Below are positions 1 through 10,196 of a stretch of DNA of 64,000 nucleotides, in pieces. A model generated the notes under the pieces. The model searched no databases. It saw only the letters and a program-made list of their open reading frames with translations, and was not told where the DNA came from. Numbering within the stretch: position 1 is the stretch's first letter; each line of letters starts with the position of its first letter. A program made the position numbers and the translations under genes. Source of the stretch: Dichetophora obliterata (taxonomy: Eukaryota; Arthropoda; Insecta; Diptera; Sciomyzidae); NCBI GenBank assembly GCA_963920525.1, contig OY986435.1, forward strand, positions 260,224,962-260,288,961. The letters run 5' to 3'.

Positions 1-401
1 TTAGTTTGAGTCCATATTTACTTTTGTTTTAAGACATATGTGGTTTTTTTTACCAAAATTAACAGCTTTGCTTTTTACTTTTGATGAAATTCTTTTTAAA
101 CTTTTAAAAGTGAGTGCGCTCAAATTGTGAACGTGCTCAGTTTTTTTATAAAAGTGAGCGCACTCGAAAAGTGAATAGCTCAATTTTTTCGAAAAAGCTC
201 ACAAAAAGTGAACTATTAGTTCACTATACGCCTTGGCATTTTGAAATCGTGATTTTTTACTGTTTTTCTCAAAAAATAACTTCGTCCTTGCGGGAGATTT
301 TGGGATTTTTTGGGAGATTTTTGAGATTGCGACCAGCCTATGCAACTTTTGAGACCTTTTAGAATGTGACATTCGAAAAAATTTGAATTCGATACGCCCT
401 A
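1..401. mobile_element. One end of a hAT-like foldback element (second copy of the 30.3-33.0 kb family)
   Basis: The stretch matches the right arm of the foldback at 32,800-32,995: the same order of AGTTTRAGTC, TTTTAAGACA, ATCGTGATTTTTTACT, CTTGCGGGAGA and TTCGATACGCCCTA. It ends at 401 with the reverse complement of TAGGGCGTATCGAATT, which is the terminus of the other copy. The next eight bases (GTGAACAC, 402-409) would be one target-site copy; the partner lies outside the window. The arm is interrupted at about 66-236 by unrelated sequence. There is no coding capacity. Confidence 0.7.
66..236. repeat. Small insertion with repeated GTGAGYGCRCTC motifs inside the foldback arm
   Basis: Compared with the 32.8-kb copy, where ACAAAATTGAACG runs directly into CATTTTGAGATCGTG, this copy carries about 170 extra bases. 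They hold repeated short motifs (AAAAGTGAGTGCGCTC, AAAAGTGAGCGCACTC, AAAAGTGAATAGCTC, AAAAGTGAACTATTAG), so it looks like a degenerate ~30-bp repeat. The boundaries are approximate. Confidence 0.45.
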
Positions 402-471
402 GTGAACACCGAAAATCGTATTTTTCCAAAGAAAAGTTTTGTCATCGGGTTGTTTTCCGATTTTTTTTTTT

Positions 472-505
472 ATAAAATAATTACATAATGATGTAATTAT
501 TTTAT
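472..505. repeat. Perfect 15-bp stem palindrome in an otherwise featureless stretch (402-869)
   Basis: Fifteen bases (472-486) are followed by AATG and their exact reverse complement (491-505). The surrounding 402-869 is AT-rich and I see no gene or recognisable element in it. Confidence 0.6.
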
Positions 506-869
506 GATGTACAAAAGGTTTCAATAAATTGGCTCCATTCATTTTTCTAAAAACAATTCCCAAAAAAATGTTTTTTTTTTTACGCTGAAACTCTTACTCT
601 TCCCTTTATAATTTAATGAACAAGGTAGCAACGCTTATTATCATTTTAATTTCACAGCCTGGCTCAGAATAGTTTTGTTCAATTTTTATGCATACGTTCT
701 ACAAATGTTAGTACGTTAGCAACAATATAAAGGCAAAAAATAAGGTAAAATATTTATATTTTACTATGTATATTTAATTTAATATTTACCCTTACTACCC
801 ATATACAGTTTTCAATTTATCTTTATGTTTTGGCAAAATTAAATAATTTGGAATATCTGGGTTTCTATC

Positions 870-1865
870 TATTGTACCCCAAGTGGCACAATCCCAATTT
901 TTAATTTTGGGATCATGGCACTCCTTACACAGTGACATAAACCCAAATTTTTTACTTGGGGCAATGTCACTGCTTGTAAAATGTCATAACCCCAATTGGG
1001 ATAATGTCACTTTTGAGCCTAAAAATTAGAAAATTTGGACAGACATTTCGAAATATATTGTTTTTAGCCAAAATAAATTTTTTTTTTACTATTTTTTCGT
1101 GGAACGTATGCATGCATTAAGAGCTTAAAATTCCAAATCTGTGTAAATAAATGGCCGCTGTTATCTAATTTATAAGTTATAGGGGTCCGAATTAAAAAAA
1201 TGGGCTCGAAAAACTTGCTATTTTTCTATAAATTGCATACCTTTATAAACTAAGCAAGAATATTTTAAGAAAAATTATGCTTTTACCTATTCAATAAGCT
1301 ATTAACCATTAAAGTCCATGCATTACTTTTCAAGATAGAACACTTTTATTACATATGTAAGTTCCAACTTTTTTCAATCAACTAAACCAGTTTGGTTTTT
1401 TCTTTAATTTGCTTTTCCAGTCTAATATATCAAAAAATTAAAAATTTTTAAGAAAAATTGCACGATTTTTGAAAGTATATTGTATTTATTCTGAAATCGA
1501 TTATACTGAAAAAAGTAAAAATGTGCACTTTTATTAGTCCCAAATTTTTTCAATAAACTAAACCAGTTGAGTTTTTTTCTTTAATTTGCACTTCCAGCCT
1601 AATATATCAAAACGTTACAAGTTTTTATAAAAAATCGCGCGATTTATAGAAAAAGTATATTCTAGAAAATCTAAAATACTAGAAAAACTGTATTTTTGGA
1701 ATTTGAAAAAATTTGGAATTTCGACTTCTTTTTATTTGGGAATATGTCATTCCTTCCATAGTGACATAATCTCAAGTAAAATAATTGGGTTTATGTCACT
1801 GTATAAGGAGTGACATAATCCCAAAAGTAAAAATTGGGATTGTGCCACTTGGGATTATATCACGG
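870..1865. mobile_element. Foldback-type element with arms built of GTGACATAAWCCCAA repeats
   Basis: The left arm (about 877-972) and right arm (about 1762-1853) are inverted copies of each other over about 95 bp. Both start CCCAAGTGGCACAATCCCAA on the outside and then carry several versions of GTGACATAAWCCCAA with alternating polarity. Arms made of tandem motifs around an AT-rich middle are typical of foldback-like non-autonomous DNA elements. No ORF is seen. No clear target duplication could be identified, so the outer limits are approximate and the superfamily is unknown. Confidence 0.6.
1338..1680. repeat. Diverged direct duplication (~185-bp unit) in the loop of the foldback
   Basis: Two units share the order CACTTTTATTA, TTTTTCAATMAACTAAACCAG, TTTCTTTAATTTGC, CTAATATATCAAAA and AAAGTATATT. 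The first runs about 1338-1475 and the second about 1527-1660. They are diverged, so this is an old tandem duplication. Confidence 0.6.
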
Positions 1866-2639
1866 CACCGGGTTTGAACTGTAATTTTTATATGGCAACA
1901 CTTATATGTACCAAAATATTAATGTCAAATCAGACGTAAAACTAACACATGTAAAAGTATGTAAGAAGAATTAAATAATAAAACTTTACTCACTTTGTAT
2001 CTACTCATGAAAGACATCGTGATTTAACATGAACCCCCTGAACCCCCTTATCTACGCTCGTTAATTTTTGCGTACCAATAATTTTATTAATTATTGTGAA
2101 TGGTTGTACATTTTTTTTTTGCTTTACAAAATGTAACAAATCAGAAAAATTATGTGCCATGATATTATGTTGGAAAAATGTATCAATTTTGGTTCATAAC
2201 TACATATGTACCAAAGTGGCAAACGTGATAAGAAGATCGGTCAAAGTCTTTTCAAGAGCTTAAATGGACAATTTTTTTAACATTAACTTTAATAATCTTA
2301 AGCTAAATTTAATAACGCTTTAACTTTCCTTTATTTATAACTACTACGCAAGTGGCCTGAAAATACACTTGTTGCAAAATAACAAATACAACATCATAAA
2401 ATTAGCCAGTGCTGCCACACTTACAAGAAAAAGGTCGCCAATGTGTGATAAATGCAATTAAGTTATGCACTTAAAATACAGATAAGGAAAAATATGAATA
2501 CTTAACAATAAAAAATGTGAACCGAAAACACTAATTAGTTTAGGAGTTATTAGTTAGTAATACAGGCTGCTGCAATCGTAGCAAAAAAATAGATGCATTT
2601 TTTTTAATTTTTTTGGTTTTGTGGCCAAGGAATTCAATT
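1866..2639. other. No gene seen; AT-rich intronic DNA
   Basis: I find no ORF of note, no long repeat and no transposon terminus here. It would be part of the hh second intron. Confidence 0.5.
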
Positions 2640-3480
2640 AAAAATCCTCACACTTCACACAGCAAAGAGCGACAAGCTAGCGATATCAATAGAACGAATG
2701 AAGGAATGAACGCACAAACGAGCGGCTGACCGATCAACCGACCGACAAGCAGTCACTCAGGGCGCGGACATTAACCGTGACCAAGTGAAAACGATACCTA
2801 ACAAGCAGCTAAAGACCACATTACGGAGAGCCAGACAGCGCAACACAATCTCAACAAGCGGTCATCCGCATCCGATCAGATCCGTTGCAATGCCACATAA
2901 TTCGATTCAATAGAGTTGAAGAAACCCCAACAGCAGCCGCAGGAGCAGCAGCAACAGCTTCCAGTCTGGAATTTCTAATTATTCCGGATTTTGTATTCTT
3001 TTCTTTTCAAATTTTTGACTTTGTTTTATTTTGAAGTTTGTCAGTCAGTGTTTTAAAAAATGTTTTCAGCAATCATCCACGCTATATCACTGTCATCTAG
3101 TTTTAATATCACTTACAAAGCAACAACAACAACAACAACTACAACAATAATAACGTGAAACCAACAAGAGTCTCAAACGTCTGACATACAAGCCACTAAG
3201 CAAGGCTAAGAAGAGAAATGACGGTTAACCTTTTGTCGACACTAATTTTCTGTTTAATACTCGACATTCTCGCGCTGACTACCGCTGCTGTCTCTGCTGT
3301 CTCTGCTGTCCCTGCTGTTGGTGCTGTTATTGGACCGTATTGCTCTGTCCTACTGTTGTTTGACGCTTAGATTCATGTTATAGCGTTAAGCAACACTTGT
3401 GAGTGTGAAAGTGCCAGTGCCAGTGCCTTTGCGTGTCTGTGTGTGTTCCGTGTTCTCTACCTTTCTTGTCTTCTTCTGTT
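2640..3480 (+). other. Low-repeat, less AT-rich island; possible transcribed leader or enhancer
   Basis: Base composition changes clearly: 2,640-2,960 is rich in CAG, GAC and CGA words, and 3,118-3,150 is a (CAA)n run of the sort common in fly 5' leaders. A (GTCTCTGCT)-like short repeat lies at 3,289-3,320. None of the transposon families found elsewhere in the window occurs here. This would fit an untranslated first exon of a nested gene, an alternative hh leader or a conserved enhancer. No promoter motif could be fixed with confidence. Confidence 0.3.
3218..3370 (+). CDS. Possible small ORF, 50 codons, with signal-peptide-like start
   Basis: The ATG at 3,218 is preceded by GAAGAGAA, an acceptable fly start context with A at -3. 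The peptide begins MTVNLLSTLIFCLILDILAL, then an Ala/Val-rich stretch (AVSAVSAVPAVGAV) with a low-complexity DNA repeat under it, then CSVLLLF and a TAG stop. A short polar start followed by about 16 hydrophobic residues looks like a secretion signal or a single membrane segment. It follows the (CAA)n leader-like DNA. I do not recognise the protein. Upstream ATGs exist, the repeat could make this a chance ORF, and a splice donor could extend it; treat it as a hypothesis. Confidence 0.25.
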   Translation: MTVNLLSTLIFCLILDILALTTAAVSAVSAVPAVGAVIGPYCSVLLLFDA

Positions 3481-4879
3481 TTGTAATAATTTATCAGTTA
3501 GTCTTTTAAAGATAAAAGATCATTTAACCAGCACTTTAATGGTTTATTAATTTATGACCCTTCAAGATTTTCCTACTCGTCGCTTGGGTTTCAAAGCCAT
3601 ACGCATGCGCAGCGTTCACACCAAAGCCAAGCCCCACCACACCGCCAGGCAATGCATTGCATTGCTCGTTGTTGTTATATTAGCTGCCTTGCCTCAGTGA
3701 TTTCTGGCTGTCTTGGCCAACATGGCTAACGCATGCCTTTTGCCCTTTCCTTATTCCGTTTATCTGTTGATTATATTACGCAGGCTTTTCTTGTCTTTTG
3801 TTAATCTTTTAAGTTTAGGTTTTCATTTTATTAGGTACTGCATTTTACTTCAAAATAAATATCAATGAAATGCATTTCACTTCTATGGAATTTATTTGGA
3901 TTTGTTGTTGTTGTCGTTGAAGCTGTTGTTTTTATTAATGCTCTCATTATAATAAAGCGCACAGCTAGCGCTCATTTTGCTTGTAATTCTGATAGGCATT
4001 TTTATGGCACCACTTCTTGTGGTTTACAAGTAGGCGCCCAAGATTCAAAATCGGAAAGATTGAGTTTTTTATACATTCTCTTTTTTTTTTGGGTATCCAT
4101 ACAGTTAGATACAGTGCCATGATATCCAGCCGGTATCGTTTAAGAAAGCGGTGAGAAAATTTCAATTTTTGGGCACTGTTGCTTGAAGTTAATTTATGGT
4201 ATGTTTTTGTGATGTCAATAATAAAAACGATGTTTTATGGTTTAGCTTTGACAAAGTTAAGTAGCCATTTGCAACACTTTAGCGTTTAATTTATGCACAA
4301 TTTTATGCTCCCAAAAAATAAGCTTTAGTTTTAGGTTTCCTAAATTTGAGCTACATACTTTCAAATATCTTAACGATGTCGTTATATATTTATAGTTAGT
4401 TGTATTTGACAAATTTTTTGATTAATAGCTTGAGTTAATGATGATAAATTGCTTTAATTAACTCTGTAATTTGTGAATAAATAAGCTGAAGAATAATTTC
4501 AAGCCAAAAACACTTAAACGACAAAATTGCTCTTGTGCTAATGCGGTAGCCGCAGTGTTGACTTATGTTTTTTTGAAAAAAAAACTATAAAAAACTATTT
4601 TTTTTTTTGATAAAACTGGCACTAAAATCTCTAATTTGTGGTTATATTGATATGTATAAATTGGAGAAACATTAGGTTTTACATTTGGTAACAAACTGAA
4701 TGACTGGGACAAATTTACGAAAGGAAGTAAAAAGAAAATAGTAGCAGTTGCAAAAGTTACTTTAAAATTTTCTGCAATTGCATTTCCTTTCATACAATTT
4801 ATTTTATCTTATATATAAGTATTAATAGGCAAACATAAAATGTTGTTGTACACTTTTTCGATATTAATTTTAGAATAAG
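3481..4879. other. No gene seen; intronic DNA
   Basis: 3,540-3,830 keeps the mixed base composition of the island before it and includes (GTTGTT)n runs. The rest is AT-rich. I see no transposon ends, and the ORFs present have no family resemblance. Confidence 0.45.
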
Positions 4880-5650
4880 GGCAATGAAACTTATATCATT
4901 CGAAAGGTACTGCGCTCTATATGTGCAGAATAATTTTAGATTTTAAATTTATGACCTCTGACCCGAAACATTAACGTTGAAAGTTTGTATTATTTTTAGC
5001 AAGGAATTTCAGGGCTAGGAAGAGATAGAATAGTGACTGAGATATCGAATGAAAGATCTGGCTGCACAGTATGATTACATTTTAGATTGGTGACGTTCGA
5101 CCTGAAATATCGAAGTGTAAAAAGAGCATTTAATAAATAATAGCAAAACTTTTACAGATGGAAGAATAAATTGTAAGAGGGAACTTTAGGCATTGATAAG
5201 GTGTGCAAAAAATACTTGCGACATTTTGCGCCATCTCTTACCGATACCCTACAATAAGCATTTTTTTATACAACAAGAGTGAATATATATTGTGATGGTG
5301 AAATTTCTTACAAATAGCAAAGTCTGAAAAATTTCCGTTATTTGGACATAAAAATTATAGTGATATCTCGAAAACTATATTTGTTCTTAGTACAACGGAT
5401 TTTTGTATGAAAAGTCGTTGGTTGAGGAATATAACGGTATAGGAAAGCTTTCTTGGTAATATTTTGCCCGGATAGTATGTTAAAAAAAATCCCCTTAAAA
5501 TGACATTAAAATTATTTAGAATCTCAAAAAGTTTATATCTTCTTAGTACAACGTAGTTCCTTGAAGCAAGGCCATCGCCTCAGAATGAGAAAGAAACTAT
5601 TGAAATTTCAAGTTTTGACTTTGCAAGCAAATATCTCAGCCATTTTTTAA
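4880..5650. repeat. Dispersed repeat family A, copy 1
   Basis: This shares a collinear series of blocks with 11,640-12,100: GACCTSTGACCYGAAAYATTA, ATGGAAGAA, TGTAAGAGG, CATCTCTTACCGATACCCTA, CAATAAGCATTT, GTGAATATATATTGTGATGG, then GCAAGG and CTCAGAA, GAAAGAAAC and TTGAAATTTCA. Same orientation, diverged. No terminal repeats or coding capacity are visible, so class is unknown; it could be a Helitron-like or LINE tail fragment. Confidence 0.6.
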
Positions 5651-6719
5651 TCGATTTTAAACAAATATTCTTTGTTTGACAGATGAATTAAATGCCTTTG
5701 GAGAAATAAAAAAGATTAAACTTTATCCCATCAATTCAATGTTTTATAGTGTTTTAAAAAACCTCTAAAATACTTTGGATTTACTCAAAAAATAAGACAA
5801 ACTTTTTTTTGTTGTAATATTTTTTTATTATTACATTTTCTTTTTTCACACTTTTTCATATGACATATCAGTTATTTGCAAAAATTGCCTCATTTTGACA
5901 CATAATTCAATAAACAGTTTCTATCATCGAAATTCACGAGCCCCTATGATTTTTTTGATGAAAATTCAATTTTTCAAATGTTGTTTTTACAGTTTTTACA
6001 AAGTTCTACAGCTTCAAAAATAATTTCTGTGAAAAAATTTCAAATATTTTCAAACCACTTCATAGTTACATACACCAATCTATGTTTTAAGCCATTTCGG
6101 TAGATGAGCATTTCCACCAAAAGGTCCCGCGACGGAAAAAAAATGTAACTGAAAATTTTTTGAAACCTTCATAACAGAGAAAAAAATTTTACATTTATAT
6201 TGTGAGAGTACTGAGAGCTGATTTCAATTTGAATTTTGAAAAATGACAACAAGAGTAGAAAAATGGTGAAAGAAAAAATTTTAACAAAAGTAGGAATTTT
6301 ATAAGTATAATAAGTACTCGTATAATTTAAATTCAATTAAATAAATAAAACTATAAAAAATGTTTACTTCTTTGTAGGGAAAAATCTGTATCGTAACGTA
6401 TTATGTTATGGCTTGTATAAAAGTAATTAAAAAAGAATTTTCAACAAAACAATTATATTATTAATTCCAAAAAACATTAAAATATTTTTAATAAAAAAAC
6501 TCGTGCACACTTCCCAGATTTTTTGATTATATTAATGCAGAGAAAAACAACTTCCATTTTTGGCTTCCAAAACTTCCAAAAGCGAAGCTTTTTACGCCTC
6601 GTTTTGTGATTTGCTTGAGTGAAATCTGAAAAACGACACTTTTTTCCATACACCTTTTCCTTAGAATTGTTGTTGTTTTTTTTACTTGCGTCTATTACAA
6701 CAAGAGGATATAAATAAAA
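5651..6719. other. No gene seen; AT-rich intronic DNA
   Basis: Long A and T runs and no ORF of note. I see no repeat ends. Confidence 0.5.
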
Positions 6720-7480
6720 TCCCTTTATGAAACAAAGCACTTTGAAAGCACTTAACAAAATCTTAATAGCGCTTTGTTCTCGTTTTAAATAGCGCCTTTT
6801 TTAACATTGCCATGTCATTGGGAAAAAGACCTTTGCTCTTGCAACGGATGGTGAGTTGCAAAAGCGCGTTGCTCTCGCTTCGGAAAGTGATTCCAAAAAG
6901 GGCTTTGTTATAGCTTCAAAAAGCGTTAAAAAGTGCTTTGTTCTCACTTCAGAAAGCGTTAAAAAAGTGCTTTGCTCTCGCTTCGGAAAGTGATTTAAAA
7001 AATACCTTTGTTCTCGCTTCAAAAATCGTTAATAAGTGCTTTGCTCTCGCTTCGGAAAATGATTCGAAAAAGGGCTTTGTTCAATCTTTTAAAGTGGCGT
7101 TTTGAATACCCTAATCACTTGCCACTCATTTTATTACCTTTTTTAATCACATTATAATATTATCAATTAAACTATTTACTTTTTCAGTTAATTATTTATT
7201 TTTCACTATTCTAATACACTTTCTTATACTTTAAACTTTTCGAATACTAAAATGCTAGTGATGACACGAATGCTAGTGATGGGAGTGTCAGTAGTATCGA
7301 AGTAGATATCGAATTCGACAAGATATTCGAAGTAATCACAAAAACTTTTTTGAAGCACTAAGAAAAGCGAAAGCAAAGAGCTTTTTTACAACTCAGCTCG
7401 CAGCGAGAGCAAAGCGCTTCACAAAAGCACTATGCAAAGGTAGAATAAAGCACTTTTTATGTGCTTTTTAATAAATTGCT
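6720..7480. mobile_element. Foldback-like element carrying a ~35-bp minisatellite
   Basis: At 6,829-7,085 a unit of about 30-38 bp (GCTTTGCTCTCGCTTCGGAA followed by AGTGATTYAAAAA) is repeated about seven times with drift. The outer parts mirror each other: AAAGCACTT, AGCGCTTTGTTCTCG on the left, and GAGCAAAGCGCTTC, AAAGCAC on the right (7,390-7,470). A minisatellite in one arm and an inverted counterpart across a spacer is the usual layout of foldback elements. The minus-strand ORF across it is only translated repeat. Boundaries are approximate. Confidence 0.55.
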
Positions 7481-7519
7481 TTAAAATTTCCGATAGGGAT
7501 TAGAAATATTTCTTTGCAA

Positions 7520-7583
7520 GCATGAGGATCGAACTCGCGCCTTCCGATCGAGGGTTCTACACACTAACCATTACTCCAAACCA
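7520..7583 (-). other. tRNA-like sequence (SINE head or tRNA pseudogene)
   Basis: Read on the minus strand it contains AATGGTTAGTG, like the D arm/A box, and GAGTTCGATCCTC, like the T arm/B box, about 35 bases apart. The acceptor stem does not close well, so this is not a functional tRNA. It fits a tRNA-derived SINE head or a decayed tRNA gene. Confidence 0.5.
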
Positions 7584-7854
7584 ACGCTTTCTGTTACACT
7601 GTGATTCATTCAATATTAACTGAAGCTATGTTGCAGTAGATGACAGGATTTTATTAAAGGGATTGTTCATTAGCTGCCCTACATATTCTATTGTGAATGC
7701 GTGAAGCTATTATGCAGCAGATCACAATTATCGATCAAATACTACGTTTTCATGGCAAATTAAATCGAGGTTGACTCGGGATTAACTTCCCATGGAAACG
7801 CGAGTTGAGTTGAATTTCGTTAAATCCACGAAACTCCACGAAACTTATTAGATT

Positions 7855-8170
7855 TAACTGAGTTAGATTGGATGCGTTCGAAATATGAAACAGTTGCTCA
7901 ACTGTTGAGTGAGGTTTTCTTGATTACAGTAGTTTTGACTTAACTGCCACACCGTGTTTTGCACGCATTTTGTGGCAGGTAAGTCAAAATGGCACTAAAG
8001 TTACTATGGCACTAACTGAGTTAGATTGGATGCGTTCGAAATATGAAACAGTTGCTCAACTGTTGAGTGAGGTTTTCTTGATTACAGTAGTTTTGACTTA
8101 ACTGCCACACCGTGTTTTGCACGCATTTTGTGCCAGGTAAGTCAAAATGGCACTAAAGTTAAATTTTTTA
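7855..8170. repeat. Recent 158-bp tandem duplication spanning a transposon end
   Basis: Positions 7,855-8,012 and 8,013-8,170 are nearly identical over about 150 bp; one visible difference is GTGGCAGG against GTGCCAGG. The unit contains flanking DNA, including an inverted GTTGCTCAACTGTTGAG word, plus the outer end of the pogo-like element (CAGTAGTTTTGACTTAACTG). The duplication therefore followed insertion of that element. Confidence 0.85.
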
Positions 8171-9068
8171 ACTGCCAAAAATTGGCAGTTATCTGATTCG
8201 TTCACCTGCCACAAAAGTGGCCCATAAGTGCGATTCACACTATTCCCTATTTTTATAACCAAAACTTAAAAAAAAAAATAAAAATATTCTTTTCATTTAT
8301 TATTACTTCAGGAAAAATAAAATAAATTAAAAGGAACAAATTATTTCGGTCTTTGCAAATACATTTTTTTTAGTAAAAGGTAATTAAAAAGTAACATTTA
8401 TGAAAAATATTCTGTGATTGAAGTTTGCTTAAAAGCTTTTATAGACCTTTTTACGATATGATCCTCTATAGTTTCTAGAATGATATCAATCTCGTGGTGC
8501 ATACAATATTTTTGGAGGACATTCAAAGCTTCTAATGCCTCCTTAGTCGATGGAATTTTGAATGGGACGTTATCGTCTTCGTTGTCTCCTTCATCTTCAA
8601 TGTCTTCATCTTCAATAGGAGTAGTTTCTTTAATAGACTCGAGAATTTCGTTATCCGATAACTCTTCGTAACAATCCACATCGGCGTCACAGTTAATATA
8701 GTCTGAATATTTTGCTATCAGTTCTAGAAAGTCAGTATCTTGAATGATAAGGTCGCTTTCAGGAGCTTTCAGAAAGAGAATGAGAGAATTATAGAAAGGC
8801 TGCGAGCATTCTAACATTCTACATGCATACATAGTTTTCGTTAGCAACAGTGCAAAAAAATTTTGTGGCTGTTAAATGAAAAATTATCAATGAATATGGG
8901 ATAATAATTCCAAATATTTGTGGCAGCAAACTTAAATTGGTACGTATAAAATTGGCACTTAAACAATTACATTTCATACGAAATTGAAGAAATGAGTGAA
9001 ATTTTGTGGTTTTTGGCAGGTATCTCAAATTGGCAGCTAAACGAGTGGCAGTAAAGTCAAAACTACTG
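8085..9068 (-). mobile_element. Pogo/Tigger-like DNA transposon, internally deleted
   Basis: The termini are inverted: CAGTAGTTTTGACTTAACTG at 8,085 and its near reverse complement ending CTACTG at 9,068. Subterminal GGCAGTTAAG/GGCAGG-type motifs recur on both sides. TA precedes the left end, the dinucleotide this superfamily duplicates, but the right flank reads TT, so that copy has mutated or the end is off by a few bases. At 984 bp it keeps only the C-terminal part of a transposase gene. A second copy of its left end lies at 7,927 because of the 158-bp duplication. Confidence 0.65.
8398..8847 (-). pseudogene. C-terminal fragment of a pogo/Tigger-like transposase with PIP-box tail
   Basis: The open frame encodes 149 residues. 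It has an acidic middle (EDEDIEDEGDNEDD, about residues 78-91), a helical segment with KEALEALNVLQKYCMHHEID and the C-terminus KQTSITEYFS. The last part fits the PCNA-interacting pattern QxxIxx(Y/F)(F/Y), which pogo-type transposases are known to carry at the C-terminus. The DNA-binding and DDD catalytic regions are missing, so it is not an active enzyme. The frame is intact over its length, so the copy may be young or the tail may be expressed. Family assignment rests on the tail layout and the element ends. Confidence 0.6.
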
Positions 9069-9560
9069 TTGTTATTTTATTTTATTTCTGCCACTGCGTT
9101 GACATAAAATGTAACAAGCCGTTCAGCAGGCACACAAAGTAGCGAAAACTAATACTGATCAAAGACTCAATATGTTTAGTAAATTTTGCACAAATGAACG
9201 CACACTAAGAAAAAATGGCGAATAGAATGGCAGAAGTCCAACTCTACTCAATGTTGTACATGGAAGCATTATCGAGCTAGAAACGCCATTATATCAACTT
9301 GAAGAAAACCCAACCTAGGATCAACTCGCCATGGGAACGTAGTAAAAAGCATTTTGCATTAGCTATCTAAACAACAAAAGCAGCAAGGTTCCATTGAACG
9401 GGTGGATTTTAATTGCGAATTCAGACATAAATGTTCATAGGCACTTAAGACAAGGATGGTGGTCTGCGCTCGAAAATTTTACGATATTTTTAGGATTTTT
9501 TTAAAAAGTCAAAATATTGAACAACGAAATTTAAACTTTTAAGGTGTATTGTAACTCTCA
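9069..9560. other. No gene seen; intronic DNA
   Basis: Mixed sequence without ORFs, repeats or element ends that I can name. Confidence 0.5.
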
Positions 9561-10196
9561 TCTATATATATAAAAATGGTGTAAAAAATGTATAGTAAAA
9601 CATCAATTGAGAATGGCTGGGCCGATTTGTCTAAAATTTTTTTTCAGTTGTTTATAATTGCCAGGAGAAGGTTTTTACGAAGGAAAATTTTGGAAAAACC
9701 CTCCGGGAAAGTCCGATAGGTGGCGTTGGGGTGGACTTATATCGAAAATTTGAATTTATGGACCAATTTAACTGAAATTCAGAATGTATGTTTGTTTAAT
9801 CATAAGAAAATAATTTGTGTATAAATGGACCCGATAGGTGGCGCTGGGGTGGACTTATATCGAAAATTTGAATTTATGGACCAATTTAACTGAAATTCAG
9901 AATGTATGTTTGTTTAATCATAAGAAAATAATTTGTGTATAAATGGACCCGATAGGTGGCGCTGGGGTGGACTTATATCGAAAATTTGAATTTATGGACC
10001 AATTTAACTGAAATTCAGAATGTATGTTTGTTTAATCATAAGAAAATAATTTGTGTATAAATGGACACGGTAGGTGGCGCTGGGGTGGACTTATTTCGAA
10101 AATTCAATGGCGTGAAAAGTGATTTTGGTATTGCCACAATTTTGAAATGCAATCCTGGTACGAGGGGGGTAGCGAAGCACACCGGGTTCAGCTAGT
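9561..10196 (+). mobile_element. Non-autonomous Helentron/DINE-like element
   Basis: It starts TCTATATATATAAAAATG and soon after has GGCTGGGCCGATTTG, a typical subterminal word of fly Helentron-type elements. It ends GCGAAGCACACCGGGTTCAG followed by CTAGT. No terminal inverted repeat or coding sequence is present. The centre is the 118-bp tandem array listed next, as in DINE-type elements with central repeats. A comparable 3' end (GCGGGTATTTGCTAGT on the minus strand) is found at 54,398. The call rests on remembered end structure, not alignment. Confidence 0.55.
9715..10105 (+). repeat. 118-bp tandem repeat, about 3.3 copies
   Basis: Units start at 9,715, 9,833, 9,951 and 10,069 (partial), each with GATAGGTGGCGYTGGGGTGG, then GGACCAATTTAACTGAAATT and GAATGTATGTTTGTTTAATC. 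The spacing is exactly 118 each time and the copies are almost identical, so amplification is recent. Confidence 0.95.

Noticed and set aside
3865..4122. 85-residue ORF with Val-rich stretch
   Set aside because: The Val run comes from (GTTGTT)n repeats; no homology or splice context.
6801..7022. 73-residue repetitive ORF on the minus strand
   Set aside because: It is translation of the 35-bp minisatellite; its regularity comes from the DNA repeat.
9715..10105. CRISPR-like array
   Set aside because: The 118-bp units are contiguous without unique spacers, and the genome is animal.
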